From MGNI01 sp964353875 (GTDB taxonomy: Bacteria; Chloroflexota; Anaerolineae; Anaerolineales; E44-bin32), in the NCBI GenBank assembly GCA_964353875.1, contig CAYGXU010000007.1:1-57416 (forward strand): a stretch of DNA of 57,416 bases. The letters run 5' to 3'. The notes beneath the pieces are model-generated. The model ran no database searches. It was given only the letters and a program-made list of their open reading frames with translations, and was not told where the DNA came from. The position numbers were made by a program, and so were the translations under genes. Shown here piece by piece: positions 44,236 through 52,884 of the stretch (position 1 is its first letter; each line of letters starts with the position of its first letter).

Positions 44236-45216
44236 TCAGCCCGCGGGGTTATGGATGACCCTCTTCTCCTTCGCGGACGCATATGCATTTTGGATGAGGA
44301 TGAGGGCCGCCCGGGCATCCTCCAGGGTCGAGATCGGTTTAGTGCCCTTAAGCGCCGCGTCGCTAAACGCCTGCGCAAGATGGTAGAACGAGTCGCCGTA
44401 TTCAAAGTCAGTTTCCATCTTCTTCCCATCCACATACAGGCCGTCAGCGATGAGCAGGTTGGCTTTGTCGCCCTCGATACGGACCTCGCCGGCCGACGGA
44501 TCTCCGCTAGCCCAGGATTGAAGAATATTTCCGATCGCGCCGTCCGGGTATTGGAGACCGATCAGCGAGATGTCCTCGCTCTCTAATTCGAGGTAGTGCT
44601 TCTTCGCGTCGAAGGAGAAGAGGTAGGAGGGCCGTCCCATGAGATAGAGGGATTGGTAAACAAGATGTGTCCCGCTGTCTATCATCGCGCCCCCACCGGA
44701 TGCGTTAAGCGACTTCCGCCAGCCCGCGGAACTTACCTCGGGAATAAAGTGGACGGCGCGGAAAGACGCGTACGACACGTTCCCCAGCATGCCGGAGGCG
44801 AGGACCTCCTTTGCCTTGCGGACAACCGGTCTATATACAAAGTTGTGGCCTGGCATCACAACCACACCCGCAGCCTTCGCGGCCTGCTCCATCCTCCCTA
44901 TCTCCTCGGCCGAGAGCGCAACGGGTTTCTCCACAAGCACGTGCTTCTTTGCTCTAAGTGCTGCCAGGGTCTGTTCCGTGTGGAGCCAAGTGGGGGTCAG
45001 AATAGCAACCGCGTCCACCCCCGGGTCGCCGAGTACTTCCTCGTACGACCTCCAGCCTTTGATCCCCCATTCATTGCACCGCGCCCGGCACGCTTCGTAA
45101 TTCTCTGGTGCATCGCATGCTCCCACAACCTCGATCGATGAAACCCTCTTCATCGCCTTGAAATGCCAATCCGCGATCCAACCCAGTCCGATGTAAGCAA
45201 CCCTTATCTTATTCAT
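44236..45216 (-). CDS. Gfo/Idh/MocA family oxidoreductase
   Basis: A 326-residue NAD(P)-dependent dehydrogenase of the glucose-fructose oxidoreductase/inositol dehydrogenase family. The N-terminal Rossmann fold opens VAYIGLGWIADWH. The catalytic EKP stands at about 95-97 in KKHVLVEKPVALS, and GGGAMIDSGTHL in the C-terminal domain carries the Asp and His of the active site. Substrates are usually sugars or cyclitols. The ATG has AGGAG upstream. It lies 54 bases after the zinc-type dehydrogenase and 102 before the deoC remnant, suggesting a former sugar-handling operon with GH94 and deoC. Confidence 0.9.
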   Translation of the reverse strand: MNKIRVAYIGLGWIADWHFKAMKRVSSIEVVGACDAPENYEACRARCNEWGIKGWRSYEEVLGDPGVDAVAILTPTWLHTEQTLAALRAKKHVLVEKPVALSAEEIGRMEQAAKAAGVVVMPGHNFVYRPVVRKAKEVLASGMLGNVSYASFRAVHFIPEVSSAGWRKSLNASGGGAMIDSGTHLVYQSLYLMGRPSYLFSFDAKKHYLELESEDISLIGLQYPDGAIGNILQSWASGDPSAGEVRIEGDKANLLIADGLYVDGKKMETDFEYGDSFYHLAQAFSDAALKGTKPISTLEDARAALILIQNAYASAKEKRVIHNPAG

Positions 45217-45270
45217 TACTAATCTCCTGATTTCTATTGATTTGTTATTTTGAACGCCCGTTCTACCCCA

Positions 45271-46287
45271 TTAAGCATACCCGCTCCAGTCGAATACAAC
45301 ACCCACGCACTCCGGCTTCTTTACCCGGACACCCGCATACACAGCCTGTGCGTCCGCGGGGTCCGCGACCATGGTCGTGAGCGGGTTGATCTTGAGCCGA
45401 TCGTCTGCGAGGAGGCGGAAGATGCATTCGGCATTATTCTGGAATGAGTACCGCACATGGCCAGACGTTCCCTTCTCGACGGGAAACCGCCATTCGTGCG
45501 CTCCCTTGACCGTGACGCAACCGTTGCTCCAGAGATGAGACCGGTTGAGGAAATCCGTCAGATTCACCATACATTCTCCTCTCGGGCTTCCCAAAAGCAC
45601 GAGGTCACCCAGGGGACCGACAAGTTCGGCTGCCTTCGGTGCTATCGAAGGTACACCGGTCGCCTCTACGACCGCACGGCAGAATGCTCCCCCCGTGATG
45701 CGGGAGACCTCCTGGTTCACATCCGACCGCCCGTCCACAACGTGGCGGATCCCGCACTGCTGAGCAAGGCTGAGCCGATCCTCAGCTAAGTCGATGCCAA
45801 TGACTTCGCACCCCGCGAGGGTAAAGAACTGGGCCGCCAGGTTGCCGACGAGTCCGAGTCCATACACCGTGACGAAGTCGCCAAGCGCGACATCCGCGAC
45901 CCTGAGGGCAGTGATTGAAACCTGGGCCATCCTTGTGAACACCGCCTTTCTCACCGGAAGGCCTTCAGGCACCTTCGCGATCATTACGTCGGAGAGGCTG
46001 GCCGTTGCATGCTTCGAATGCGTGAACACAAGGTCGCCCTTTGTTAAATGTTCAAGCCCGGGTCCAGTCTCCTGAATCCTTCCTACGGCCCCGTAACCTG
46101 GGATGTACGGCAGGGGTGCCCAGGAGCTTTCCGTACCCGCAAGGATCGCGGACTCCGTCCCGGCGCTGAGGATGGATGCCTCGGTCCTAATGACCGCCTG
46201 CCCCGGCTTGAGCCCCTCCGTAGCCAGCTCCGCATCCTTAAACTCCACGTTCCAGGGGCTTGTGAACACAATTGCCTTTGTCTTCAT
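45271..46287 (-). CDS. zinc-type alcohol/sorbitol dehydrogenase-like protein (MDR family)
   Basis: A 338-residue medium-chain dehydrogenase. The N-terminal GroES-like domain includes ILSAGTESAILAGTE and IPGYGAVGRI. The nucleotide-binding domain has VYGLGLVGNLAAQFF and the acidic IGIDLAED. The classic Cys zinc ligand and the GHE motif are not obvious, so it may be one of the MDR proteins lacking catalytic zinc that pair with Gfo/Idh/MocA enzymes. The ATG at 46287 follows GGAG; the 84-residue extension upstream is not protein-like. It is co-transcribed with the next gene. Confidence 0.85.
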   Translation of the reverse strand: MKTKAIVFTSPWNVEFKDAELATEGLKPGQAVIRTEASILSAGTESAILAGTESSWAPLPYIPGYGAVGRIQETGPGLEHLTKGDLVFTHSKHATASLSDVMIAKVPEGLPVRKAVFTRMAQVSITALRVADVALGDFVTVYGLGLVGNLAAQFFTLAGCEVIGIDLAEDRLSLAQQCGIRHVVDGRSDVNQEVSRITGGAFCRAVVEATGVPSIAPKAAELVGPLGDLVLLGSPRGECMVNLTDFLNRSHLWSNGCVTVKGAHEWRFPVEKGTSGHVRYSFQNNAECIFRLLADDRLKINPLTTMVADPADAQAVYAGVRVKKPECVGVVFDWSGYA

Positions 46288-46552
46288 AGTGATCTCCTTT
46301 ACATTTTGAATATTCCAAGATTTTTGTTTCGTCCAACTGGCAGCGCCAATCAACCCGGCAGCTGTGCCCCAATTAAGCGCGGATAATTTCAATCTGCTAT
46401 TCGTCTCGATTTTGCCAATCTGGGTAAGCACCCGCATTTCCAGGCAGACTGGTTGTTGAATGAAAAAGGTGATGGCAAATGACAAACTCTCATCAAGCCT
46501 CCAGTTGCATGTTTGGGATGGCTTTGCGCCATGCGGCAATCAGGCGATCCTC

Positions 46553-47656
46553 TTAGATGGCTTCTTCGGGGGAAGGCAATGCGCCGCGCCAGGTCAATTC
46601 TCTTTTGCGAAAGCCGTAGAATATCGTTCCCATGAAGCACAAACCTGCCACGATTGCCAGGGGTACCGCCCAGTTGCTTGGATAGTGTACCACTCTGCCC
46701 AGCACAGGGAAGAAGGTCTGATCGGGAGCGCTCATAACTAGCGTCGATTGATCGCCCAGGTAATGGACCAACGCCAGCAACTGGTTGTCGGCCTGTTGCA
46801 GGCTGGCGGGATTAACCAACTCGAGGTGATCCAGCGAGGTGTGTAACTCTGGATAGGGTGCGGCCGTGTCAATTTCGACTCCAGGTACGCCGGCCCGCGC
46901 AAATGGCAGCAGGTCTTCTTCGCCGCCTGGGAAGATGTGGAAGGGCAGCGACATGTAGGTCGGTCCGGTTGACGACGTGCTGCGGGCCAGCGCCTGGACC
47001 CAAGAGCCGTTTCCCCGGCCGGTGCGTGTGAGCAACGGTGGCTCTTCTCTGAACTGATCCATGTTGATCACAAGCCTGACATCCTCGAACCAGGGGTGTT
47101 GGGCGACAAAGGCGTGCGCGCCGATGGCGCCGGGTTCCTCGCCGTCGTTGAAGGAAAATAGCACATCCTGGCGCAGTTCGGGACCCGCATGCAGGGCGCG
47201 CAGGAGTTCCAGGACCGTGACGATGCCCGATCCGCTATCTACCACCCCCGGGCTTTGAGGAGCAGAGTCATAGTGGGACATCAAGAGGATGGCGTCTTCG
47301 GGGTCCGTGCCCGGCAGCCGGACGAGGATATTCTCCACCGCCCGGCCCAGGACAAACCCGGGATGATCGACTCGCACCCCGAAGGTTTTTTGCACCTGTG
47401 GCTCCAGGCCAAGGGCGTGGATCTCACCCAGAAAATAGTCGCGCACGTTGGCGTGCGCCCGAGAAACGCCCATTGGGTGGGGTTCCCGGGCGATGATGGT
47501 CAAGCCCTGCATGGCCCTTGCTGCTGAAAAATCTATTGTGGGCGCGTCGGCGGGCAGCGGTGCAGGAGGAGAGATCCAGGCCATGGTGAGGAAAGCAGCA
47601 CCTCCGAGGATGCACAAAGCCAGGATGGGGAAGAGGATTTGGTTTGTCTTTTTCAT
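46553..47656 (-). CDS. M28 family zinc aminopeptidase-like protein, membrane anchored
   Basis: A 367-residue exopeptidase-like protein. An N-terminal hydrophobic segment (about 7-29) works as signal or anchor. The M28 metal ligands appear in order: His/Asp in LLMSHYDS, Asp in GVVDSGSGI, Glu pair in NDGEEPG, Asp in INMDQF and His in ELHTSLDH. A second hydrophobic helix at about 325-345 is followed by a short tail, where many relatives carry a longer multi-helix domain, so the C-terminus may be truncated. No ribosome binding site is seen before the ATG. It follows a small membrane protein by 48 bases. Confidence 0.85.
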   Translation of the reverse strand: MKKTNQILFPILALCILGGAAFLTMAWISPPAPLPADAPTIDFSAARAMQGLTIIAREPHPMGVSRAHANVRDYFLGEIHALGLEPQVQKTFGVRVDHPGFVLGRAVENILVRLPGTDPEDAILLMSHYDSAPQSPGVVDSGSGIVTVLELLRALHAGPELRQDVLFSFNDGEEPGAIGAHAFVAQHPWFEDVRLVINMDQFREEPPLLTRTGRGNGSWVQALARSTSSTGPTYMSLPFHIFPGGEEDLLPFARAGVPGVEIDTAAPYPELHTSLDHLELVNPASLQQADNQLLALVHYLGDQSTLVMSAPDQTFFPVLGRVVHYPSNWAVPLAIVAGLCFMGTIFYGFRKRELTWRGALPSPEEAI

Positions 47657-47704
47657 GGAATACTCATACAGCTGTACAGCCTAAATGTCGGATGTAGCGA
47701 TAGG

Positions 47705-48052
47705 TCAGGTTACCTTCGCCACACGGCGTTTCTTTCGATGGGTGAGCAGGTAGGCAGGCAACCCCAACGGACCCAGGAGGATTGTTACCAGCATCCAGAC
47801 CAGCCGCCTGCCTAGAGACGCTGGCTGACCCAACGCCATGCGCCAGATGACGAAAGCCAGCGACAGCACGACCAGCAGAATCCAGATCGGCCAGACGCGG
47901 TGCAAGACTGTCAAGCCGCCCCAGGTCACCGTGGGCGGGAGTAGCGGTTGATAGAGTGTCAGGTCGGGTTGCGTAGAAATGCCACCGTCCACACAAGAAA
48001 AACTTTCCATGCCTCGCAGCAGGGCGTCCACTAGAAATGGTGGCAGGCTCAT
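47705..48052 (-). CDS. small membrane protein, possibly a C-terminal fragment
   Basis: A 115-residue frame with two hydrophobic helices (about 53-70 and 84-102) and a basic tail. The last part, TILLGPLGLPAYLLTHRKK, has the look of the end of a larger membrane protein. There is no recognisable family and no ribosome binding site, so it could be the surviving 3' end of a gene. It lies upstream of the M28 gene, perhaps as one unit. Confidence 0.45.
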   Translation of the reverse strand: MSLPPFLVDALLRGMESFSCVDGGISTQPDLTLYQPLLPPTVTWGGLTVLHRVWPIWILLVVLSLAFVIWRMALGQPASLGRRLVWMLVTILLGPLGLPAYLLTHRKKRRVAKVT

Positions 48053-48375
48053 CTATCTGCATCGGTTGACAAATCATTACCCTTCTTCATAAGACTTTCG
48101 CTCTCTTCTTGTTGTATGCCGTGCGCTAATGATGCGAATTCGTTCCTCGCGATCCGTATGCACAACCAGCAACAATCGCCTGCGAATTCGCTCTCCCATG
48201 GCTGCAAATCGCGATGGTTAGTAGGGGAAAATTGAATGTCTGGTTTATGCCTCGCTGGGCGAACTACGACAATGGCTGCCATTGGCTGGACGCATAAGAA
48301 AAAAAGGGCGAGTTGACGGCTTCGAGATGAATAGCGCCGATGATACGCTTAGCATATATGCACATTTCTTGAGGT
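48053..48375 (-). other. gap with a diverged repeat copy
   Basis: No supported gene. Bases 48192-48225 (CATGGCTGCAAATCGCGATG and GTTAG) match part of the intergenic repeat family listed at 53784-53970. Confidence 0.45.
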
Positions 48376-49326
48376 CTAATTCGAGCCTAATTTTTCGCTC
48401 TCCTTCGGCCTTTGCTTTGGGCTGTGATGCGACTTCGGGACTCTGCAGGGAAAACAGGCATTAATGAACTCTCTGAGAAAATCGTTCTGCCGAGGTATGT
48501 ACCCCAGTCTTCGAGAAAGCTTATCGATACTGACGGAAATCATACGCTGACCGGGTTCGCTCATGAGCACAATTCTGCTGCCAGTACATGCCTTCCCTCG
48601 AATGTATTCTGCAATATCACGATCTTGATATATTCGATTGCCTGCTACATTAAAAACCTGTCCAAACGCCAGATCCCTTCCAGGGACAAGACACAGGGCC
48701 GATACAACATCATCGAGATGGGCATATTGACCGCCTGCCTCGTATACAACGGGTATATCCTTCCCCTCTCTGGCTTGTTCGATCATTTCAGAAAATTGGT
48801 CCAATCGATCTTGACTGAATACGCCATGGATCCGCATGATGGTCACAGGCAGACCTTCGCGTTGACATGCCAGACTGTATTTCTCACATGCCAATTTGGT
48901 CGTTCCGTAGGCAGGTCCTCCGATCGTGCTTTCCTGCGGATTACAGGGATCCCCCTCGCAGGCGGGGGTAATTCCCGTAGGACCATAAACTACAGCGCTG
49001 CTGGCGAAGATGAAGTGATCTACCCCCGATGCTTTGCAGGCATCAAGCAGATTCAAAGTACCGATCAGATTTTCCTCAATCTCGAGACGATAGTCATCAG
49101 AATAGAAGCTCCAAGCCAGGTGATAAACAGCTTCAATTTTATGGAGAGCAATGTCTAAATCGCTCAGTTTTAGCAGGTCGCCGCGCATATATTCGCAACG
49201 CGAATCCATCGTCATAGAGCCAGGAGAGCGACGGTCAAGCACACGCACCTTGTGTCCCTTGTCAATCAATGAACTCGCTAGAGAACTGCCAATATGGCCT
49301 GCACCACCAGTCACAAGTACATTCAT
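48376..49326 (-). CDS. NAD-dependent epimerase/dehydratase (extended SDR)
   Basis: A 316-residue extended short-chain dehydrogenase. The NAD-binding GGAGHIGSSL is at the N-terminus. FASSAVVYG gives the catalytic Ser region, and YGTTK gives the Tyr/Lys pair at about 140. DDVVSALCLV lies in the C-terminal part. The family is mostly nucleotide-sugar epimerases and dehydratases. The exact substrate is not evident. The ribosome binding site GGGAG is somewhat distant. It lies downstream of an attC-like element that separates it from the preceding unknown gene. Confidence 0.88.
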   Translation of the reverse strand: MNVLVTGGAGHIGSSLASSLIDKGHKVRVLDRRSPGSMTMDSRCEYMRGDLLKLSDLDIALHKIEAVYHLAWSFYSDDYRLEIEENLIGTLNLLDACKASGVDHFIFASSAVVYGPTGITPACEGDPCNPQESTIGGPAYGTTKLACEKYSLACQREGLPVTIMRIHGVFSQDRLDQFSEMIEQAREGKDIPVVYEAGGQYAHLDDVVSALCLVPGRDLAFGQVFNVAGNRIYQDRDIAEYIRGKACTGSRIVLMSEPGQRMISVSIDKLSRRLGYIPRQNDFLREFINACFPCRVPKSHHSPKQRPKESEKLGSN

Positions 49327-49351
49327 CTATAATAAAGGCTCCCAGAAGGCT

Positions 49352-49417
49352 GCATAATGGCCTGCCGATAAGCTGCGGACGCCGCAGGTGACCGTCATCT
49401 TCATCGGCTTGTTATAC
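49352..49417 (-). repeat. attC-like element following the 131-residue unknown gene
   Basis: A 66-base imperfect palindrome with GTATAAC and GCATAAT at its ends (GTTATAC at 49411-49417 on the plus strand), inner arms GCCGAT/ATCGGC, and a perfect central stem CTGCGG-ACG-CCGCAG. It begins 11 bases after the stop of the gene at 49429. It resembles integron recombination sites but deviates from the RYYYAAC/GTTRRRY cores. A related sequence follows hsdR. Confidence 0.45.
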
Positions 49418-49428
49418 GGCGATAGCAA

Positions 49429-49824
49429 CTATTGTGAATTTTCTCGTAAGGGAACAAGCCCCTCGTTCGTCTCAACAAGCAGTTCAACTCCTGTGCCAAG
49501 CAAAACTCCAACAAGATCTTTGTAGTTAGCTTCGTTTACCATATCCTGCGAAGCCACAAATGCCTTCAAGACCTCGAGCAATTTGCTCCCATAGCGAATC
49601 ACTAGTGTTATACCCTCCTCATCATTTTTTCGCAGAATGTGGGCGCGAATATTCTTTTCATCCACGTGGCACTCGAGGGAAAGACGCATAGTCTGGTTGT
49701 AATAGTCCAACGTCAAATCTCCAAAGCCGGAAATTTGGACGTTTGAAATACCACGCAACACTGCCATCGGATCTTTCCATCCGACGAGAGTCTCCTTTAT
49801 GATATCCTCATCGTTATTTCCCAT
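49429..49824 (-). CDS. unknown protein, 131 residues
   Basis: A soluble, acidic protein without signal peptide or membrane helix. The N-terminal half alternates strand-like stretches (VQISGFGDLTLDYY, MRLSLECHV), while the C-terminal half is helix-like (LLEVLKAFVASQDMV). No family is recognised. The ribosome binding site is weak. The frame is complete, and the attC-like element directly after the stop suggests a mobile gene-cassette origin. It lies next to the restriction-modification genes and could be a partner of them, but nothing in the sequence proves it. Confidence 0.6.
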   Translation of the reverse strand: MGNNDEDIIKETLVGWKDPMAVLRGISNVQISGFGDLTLDYYNQTMRLSLECHVDEKNIRAHILRKNDEEGITLVIRYGSKLLEVLKAFVASQDMVNEANYKDLVGVLLGTGVELLVETNEGLVPLRENSQ

Positions 49825-50371
49825 TGTTATCCATTTCTAAATATAGATTCATCGCCGATAACAACAAATAGTCCTTATATCTTCGGCTTCTCCCTGCACT
49901 CAGGGATAAGTTCTCGCGGTTCTAACTCGGTCGCTTCGTAATGAAAAGGTCCAGGCGGAGGGAGATTGCAGCGATGTATTCGACGAGCCACCTCCGATTC
50001 GCGAACCTGCGTCTATTTTAGCCGGAAAGCAATGGCATGCAAATTGATATTATCTAATGGCTTGTCGAAGGAAATCGTAGCCGAGCCTGTCCTGAGCTTG
50101 TTGAAGGGATGGCAGCACCTTCCTGGATCGAATGCCCATGGGCATCGAGCCCGAATATTAAATGCAATAAGAGTGTGCATGGAAGTGAGGGGGAGGGATC
50201 AGGCCAGAGATGTTACATAAGGGAGTTCACTAAGTTGATAACTAGCAATTCGGTTTTTCTCATGGACACTGCCGCGCGTGTTAGAACCCTGAATTGATTT
50301 TGGCGCTGTAACCCGCAACTGCTCCGACGATTGATTAACCATCATCCGAGGAAGTTGATCCGAGTTGACTG
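49825..50371. other. 547-base gap holding repeat copy A and a second short repeat
   Basis: No supported gene. It contains one copy of the local intergenic repeat family (49996-50195) and, inside it at about 50060-50107, the dispersed-repeat-like pair GGCTTGTCGAAGG and GCCTGTCCTGAGCTTGTTGA. Confidence 0.5.
49996..50195 (+). repeat. local intergenic repeat, copy A
   Basis: Two blocks match copy C. Block 1 (about 49996-50049) contains ATTCGCGAACCTGCGTCTAT and ATGGCATGCAAAT. Block 2 (about 50106-50190) contains GGATGGCAGCA, CCTGGA and AATAAGAGTGTG. Between the blocks a different short repeat is present. Confidence 0.65.
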
Positions 50372-51460
50372 CTATGGCATAAATAATGATGAGACGCTTT
50401 CATTCCAAGCAACTTTGACAGCTTGGGGGACAGCAGGATCTCCGAGCAAATTCATTAAATTAGAATTAAAAAGATCTCTTCCGCGCTTTCCTAACGTGGC
50501 GAGGAGCATCAGAAGCCAATCGCACACCTGAACAAAGTTGATCTCGTGGCCTTGAGCGAAATATCTTTCAGCTTGAATTTTTGCCTCGTCGGTTGGCTCA
50601 GTTGCCCCAACCAGAAATAGATAGTCTTCTATCCCAGCAGGAGCCATTTTGGTATTGAATGTCGCAACAAGCCTGGCATGATCGACCTTTCTTTCAGTAA
50701 CTTCTATTGCCAACAGAACATCGCCTTGATTATGAATTGTTATGTCACCTCCTGCACCGGATGCAGCATCAGCGACATTAATACCTTGCCATTCAATTTG
50801 CCAATTAAGTTCGAAATAATCTCGAATAGTCTCAAACATGCACACGACAAGAAGAACTGGATACAAACCACCACTAGGTCTGGACAGCAGGGAGGAAAAC
50901 AGCTGCGCATACTGCTCTAGGCTAATTCGTTGAATACGGGTAAGAGGAACAATCGAATCTTCTCTGAGTTGGGAAAACCTAAAAAGGAGATAATCAAGAA
51001 AAGTGTGAAGTCTAAATTCTTCGCTTGTAATAGACAGATAATCAATTAGGAGTAATAGAGAATCATATCCCCGCTTATCTCGCAGACCCTCCCTGGTAGA
51101 GATGTCGAATCTAACTTGTCTTCTAAAGGTGCTAAGATATGGTCCTTTGGTCGATGGAATACGCCTATTCTGCAGAAAAGGGTTAATTAGCTTTTCATCA
51201 AGGTCACGCGCGTTGAATGCTCTCGGACCGTGGCTCACATATGGAAGATGTATATCGAGTGTATCATCCAAGATCCGAGCTAGAGCACACCCTAGCAGAA
51301 CCTCTCTATATGATTGGGTATTGGACGAAAAGATTGTGTCGAAATGGTCAATCAACACTGGATCAATTTTAGGAAAGCTTCCCTCAAGGACACCGGCTTC
51401 AGCGGTCGAGAAGCTTGCGTTGAGCAGTTTGCTTGCTTGATCGTAATCGATTGTGGCCAT
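50372..51460 (-). CDS. restriction endonuclease, SacI-like family
   Basis: A 362-residue protein that matches the SacI-type endonuclease family as I recall it: an N-terminal region with LGCALARILDD and GPRAFNARDLDEKLINPFL, then IPSTKGPYLSTFRRQVRF. A late PD-(D/E)xK-like core follows, with GGDITI and LLAIEVTERKVDHARLV supplying Asp and Glu. It would cut unmethylated DNA at a specific site. The gene overlaps the upstream adenine methylase gene by 62 bases, as in a type II system. The exact target is unknown; SacI itself cuts GAGCTC but relatives may differ. The ribosome binding site is weak, consistent with delayed expression of the nuclease. Confidence 0.7.
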   Translation of the reverse strand: MATIDYDQASKLLNASFSTAEAGVLEGSFPKIDPVLIDHFDTIFSSNTQSYREVLLGCALARILDDTLDIHLPYVSHGPRAFNARDLDEKLINPFLQNRRIPSTKGPYLSTFRRQVRFDISTREGLRDKRGYDSLLLLIDYLSITSEEFRLHTFLDYLLFRFSQLREDSIVPLTRIQRISLEQYAQLFSSLLSRPSGGLYPVLLVVCMFETIRDYFELNWQIEWQGINVADAASGAGGDITIHNQGDVLLAIEVTERKVDHARLVATFNTKMAPAGIEDYLFLVGATEPTDEAKIQAERYFAQGHEINFVQVCDWLLMLLATLGKRGRDLFNSNLMNLLGDPAVPQAVKVAWNESVSSLFMP

Positions 51461-52358
51461 AGTAATCAGACCCCAAATCGTAGTTCATCCAAAGGCATTC
51501 TTGCCGAAGCTCTTTAACCGAATGGGTTTTCTTTTCAGGAGCATCAAAACGGTACCAGCCGTTGTATAGATCATCCATAAGTTTATTGCGATATCCTGAA
51601 ATCGCAACCATACCATTGACCTGCTTTAATAATTGAGCGAGATGTTTATGCTCATCCTCATCCATCTCATAGGCGTATGCTTTGTCATCACCCCGTGTGC
51701 TATGGAGATAGGGGGGATCACAGTAGAATAAGGTGTCCGGATGATCGTAGAGCATAATTACATCCATCGCTGGCCGATTCTCTATCTGAACGCGAAGAAG
51801 CCTATCAGCTATTTCAGGTAAGGCTTCAACGCCACCAAGCCACCTCGACACCGCTCCCGACATGCCGGATCGGCTGGTTCGCTTGCAGTTTGCCCATCTG
51901 CCCAATGATGCGGTCTGGGCAAGCCCTGTGCGAGTCTGTCTCGCCCGGATATAGAAAAGCCGTCCCCTTTCTAAATCAGAAAGCTTGGTGGGATCGGTTT
52001 CGATTGCCCTATGGAATTCTTCTCGGGAGAAAGGGGTAAGCGAAATTAACCTTACCAATTCATCAGGGCTATCGCGCAGGATACGAAAGAAGTTTGTAAC
52101 CTCTCCATCGATATCATTATATGTCTCAACAGGAGATGGATCTCTATTAAGCAGGACTGCGGCTGAACCAGCGAATGGTTCACAATAGTGGTGGCTCTCC
52201 GGAAGCAGGGGCAGAAGCCATTGGAGATGACTGAATTTACCTCCATACCACCCAAAAGCAATAAGACGCCCGTTATTCTTCCTCTTGCGACGAATTCCAT
52301 TCTCGCTTTGGTCGGCTTCTTTTTGTTCGAGATATATTGAATCTGGCTTGCGTGTCAT
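51399..52358 (-). CDS. DNA adenine-N6 methyltransferase, Dam/D12 class
   Basis: A 319-residue SAM-dependent methylase. Motif I-like EPFAGSAAVLLNRDP binds SAM, and FYCDPPYLHS (about 210-219) is the catalytic DPPY. The opening GWYGGKFSHLQWLLPLLP is typical of the D12 class. The stretch with GRWANCKRTSRSGMSGAVSR is the probable target-recognition part. The start is ATG at 52358, preceded by GGGAGTAGGGG. It overlaps the endonuclease gene by 62 bases and would protect host DNA from it. This is the first gene of the pair, as usual for establishment of a restriction-modification system. Confidence 0.9.
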   Translation of the reverse strand: MTRKPDSIYLEQKEADQSENGIRRKRKNNGRLIAFGWYGGKFSHLQWLLPLLPESHHYCEPFAGSAAVLLNRDPSPVETYNDIDGEVTNFFRILRDSPDELVRLISLTPFSREEFHRAIETDPTKLSDLERGRLFYIRARQTRTGLAQTASLGRWANCKRTSRSGMSGAVSRWLGGVEALPEIADRLLRVQIENRPAMDVIMLYDHPDTLFYCDPPYLHSTRGDDKAYAYEMDEDEHKHLAQLLKQVNGMVAISGYRNKLMDDLYNGWYRFDAPEKKTHSVKELRQECLWMNYDLGSDYYGHNRLRSSKQTAQRKLLDR

Positions 52359-52884
52359 TTCCCCTACTCCCTTTATTACCAGATAGAACAATAGTGCTAC
52401 TTGTTGGATTATAGCATGTATTGTGAGGGAATAAAAGAAGAAAGGACATTCTCGAATATTAAGATTGGTAAAGCGCGATACGACCTCGAAATGGATAATA
52501 GATGCCTTGCGCCTCTTCTTGCATCCATAAATGCTTTGCGATGGGACTAGAGCGGTGCTTGGCAGGAACGGATGCAGGCAGGGGGCAGCTTATAGAGGCT
52601 TGTGGAACGATCCCCCTCTAATTCGCGAACTTGTGTTTATTTTGAAATATGACGTAAGTGGCATGAGGAATTGCAGGTGATAAAAGGCTCCTTCAAGTAT
52701 CGTGAAATAATTATGGAATGGCCGGTAAAGATCTATTTGAAGCATAGACGGCATATAGATGCTCCCGTGTTTGCGGCTCAAGCCGAAACATAGTGTTGGA
52801 TGATTTGAGATGCCAAGATGATTATCGATTCCCGGAAAGAAAGATTGACAAGTGAAGCGTTTCTTAAATGTTAGAAGGCATTTA
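52359..52884. other. 526-base gap holding repeat copy B
   Basis: AT-rich, no supported gene. It contains the diverged repeat at 52620-52672. The methylase promoter should lie at its left end, but no clear boxes were seen. Confidence 0.45.
52620..52672 (+). repeat. local intergenic repeat, copy B (block 1 only)
   Basis: Contains ATTCGCGAACTTGTGTTTAT followed by TTTGA and GTGGCATG, matching block 1 of copies A and C. Block 2 is not detectable. Confidence 0.55.

Noticed and set aside
48049..48282. A 77-codon minus-strand frame whose stop overlaps the start of the 115-residue membrane protein
   Set aside because: The four-base overlap is suggestive, but most of the frame lies in the repeat-bearing gap and the protein has no recognisable feature.
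50372..51460. Assigning GAGCTC as the target of the SacI-like nuclease
   Set aside because: Family membership does not fix specificity, and the partner methylase is of a different chemical class from the one I recall for SacI.
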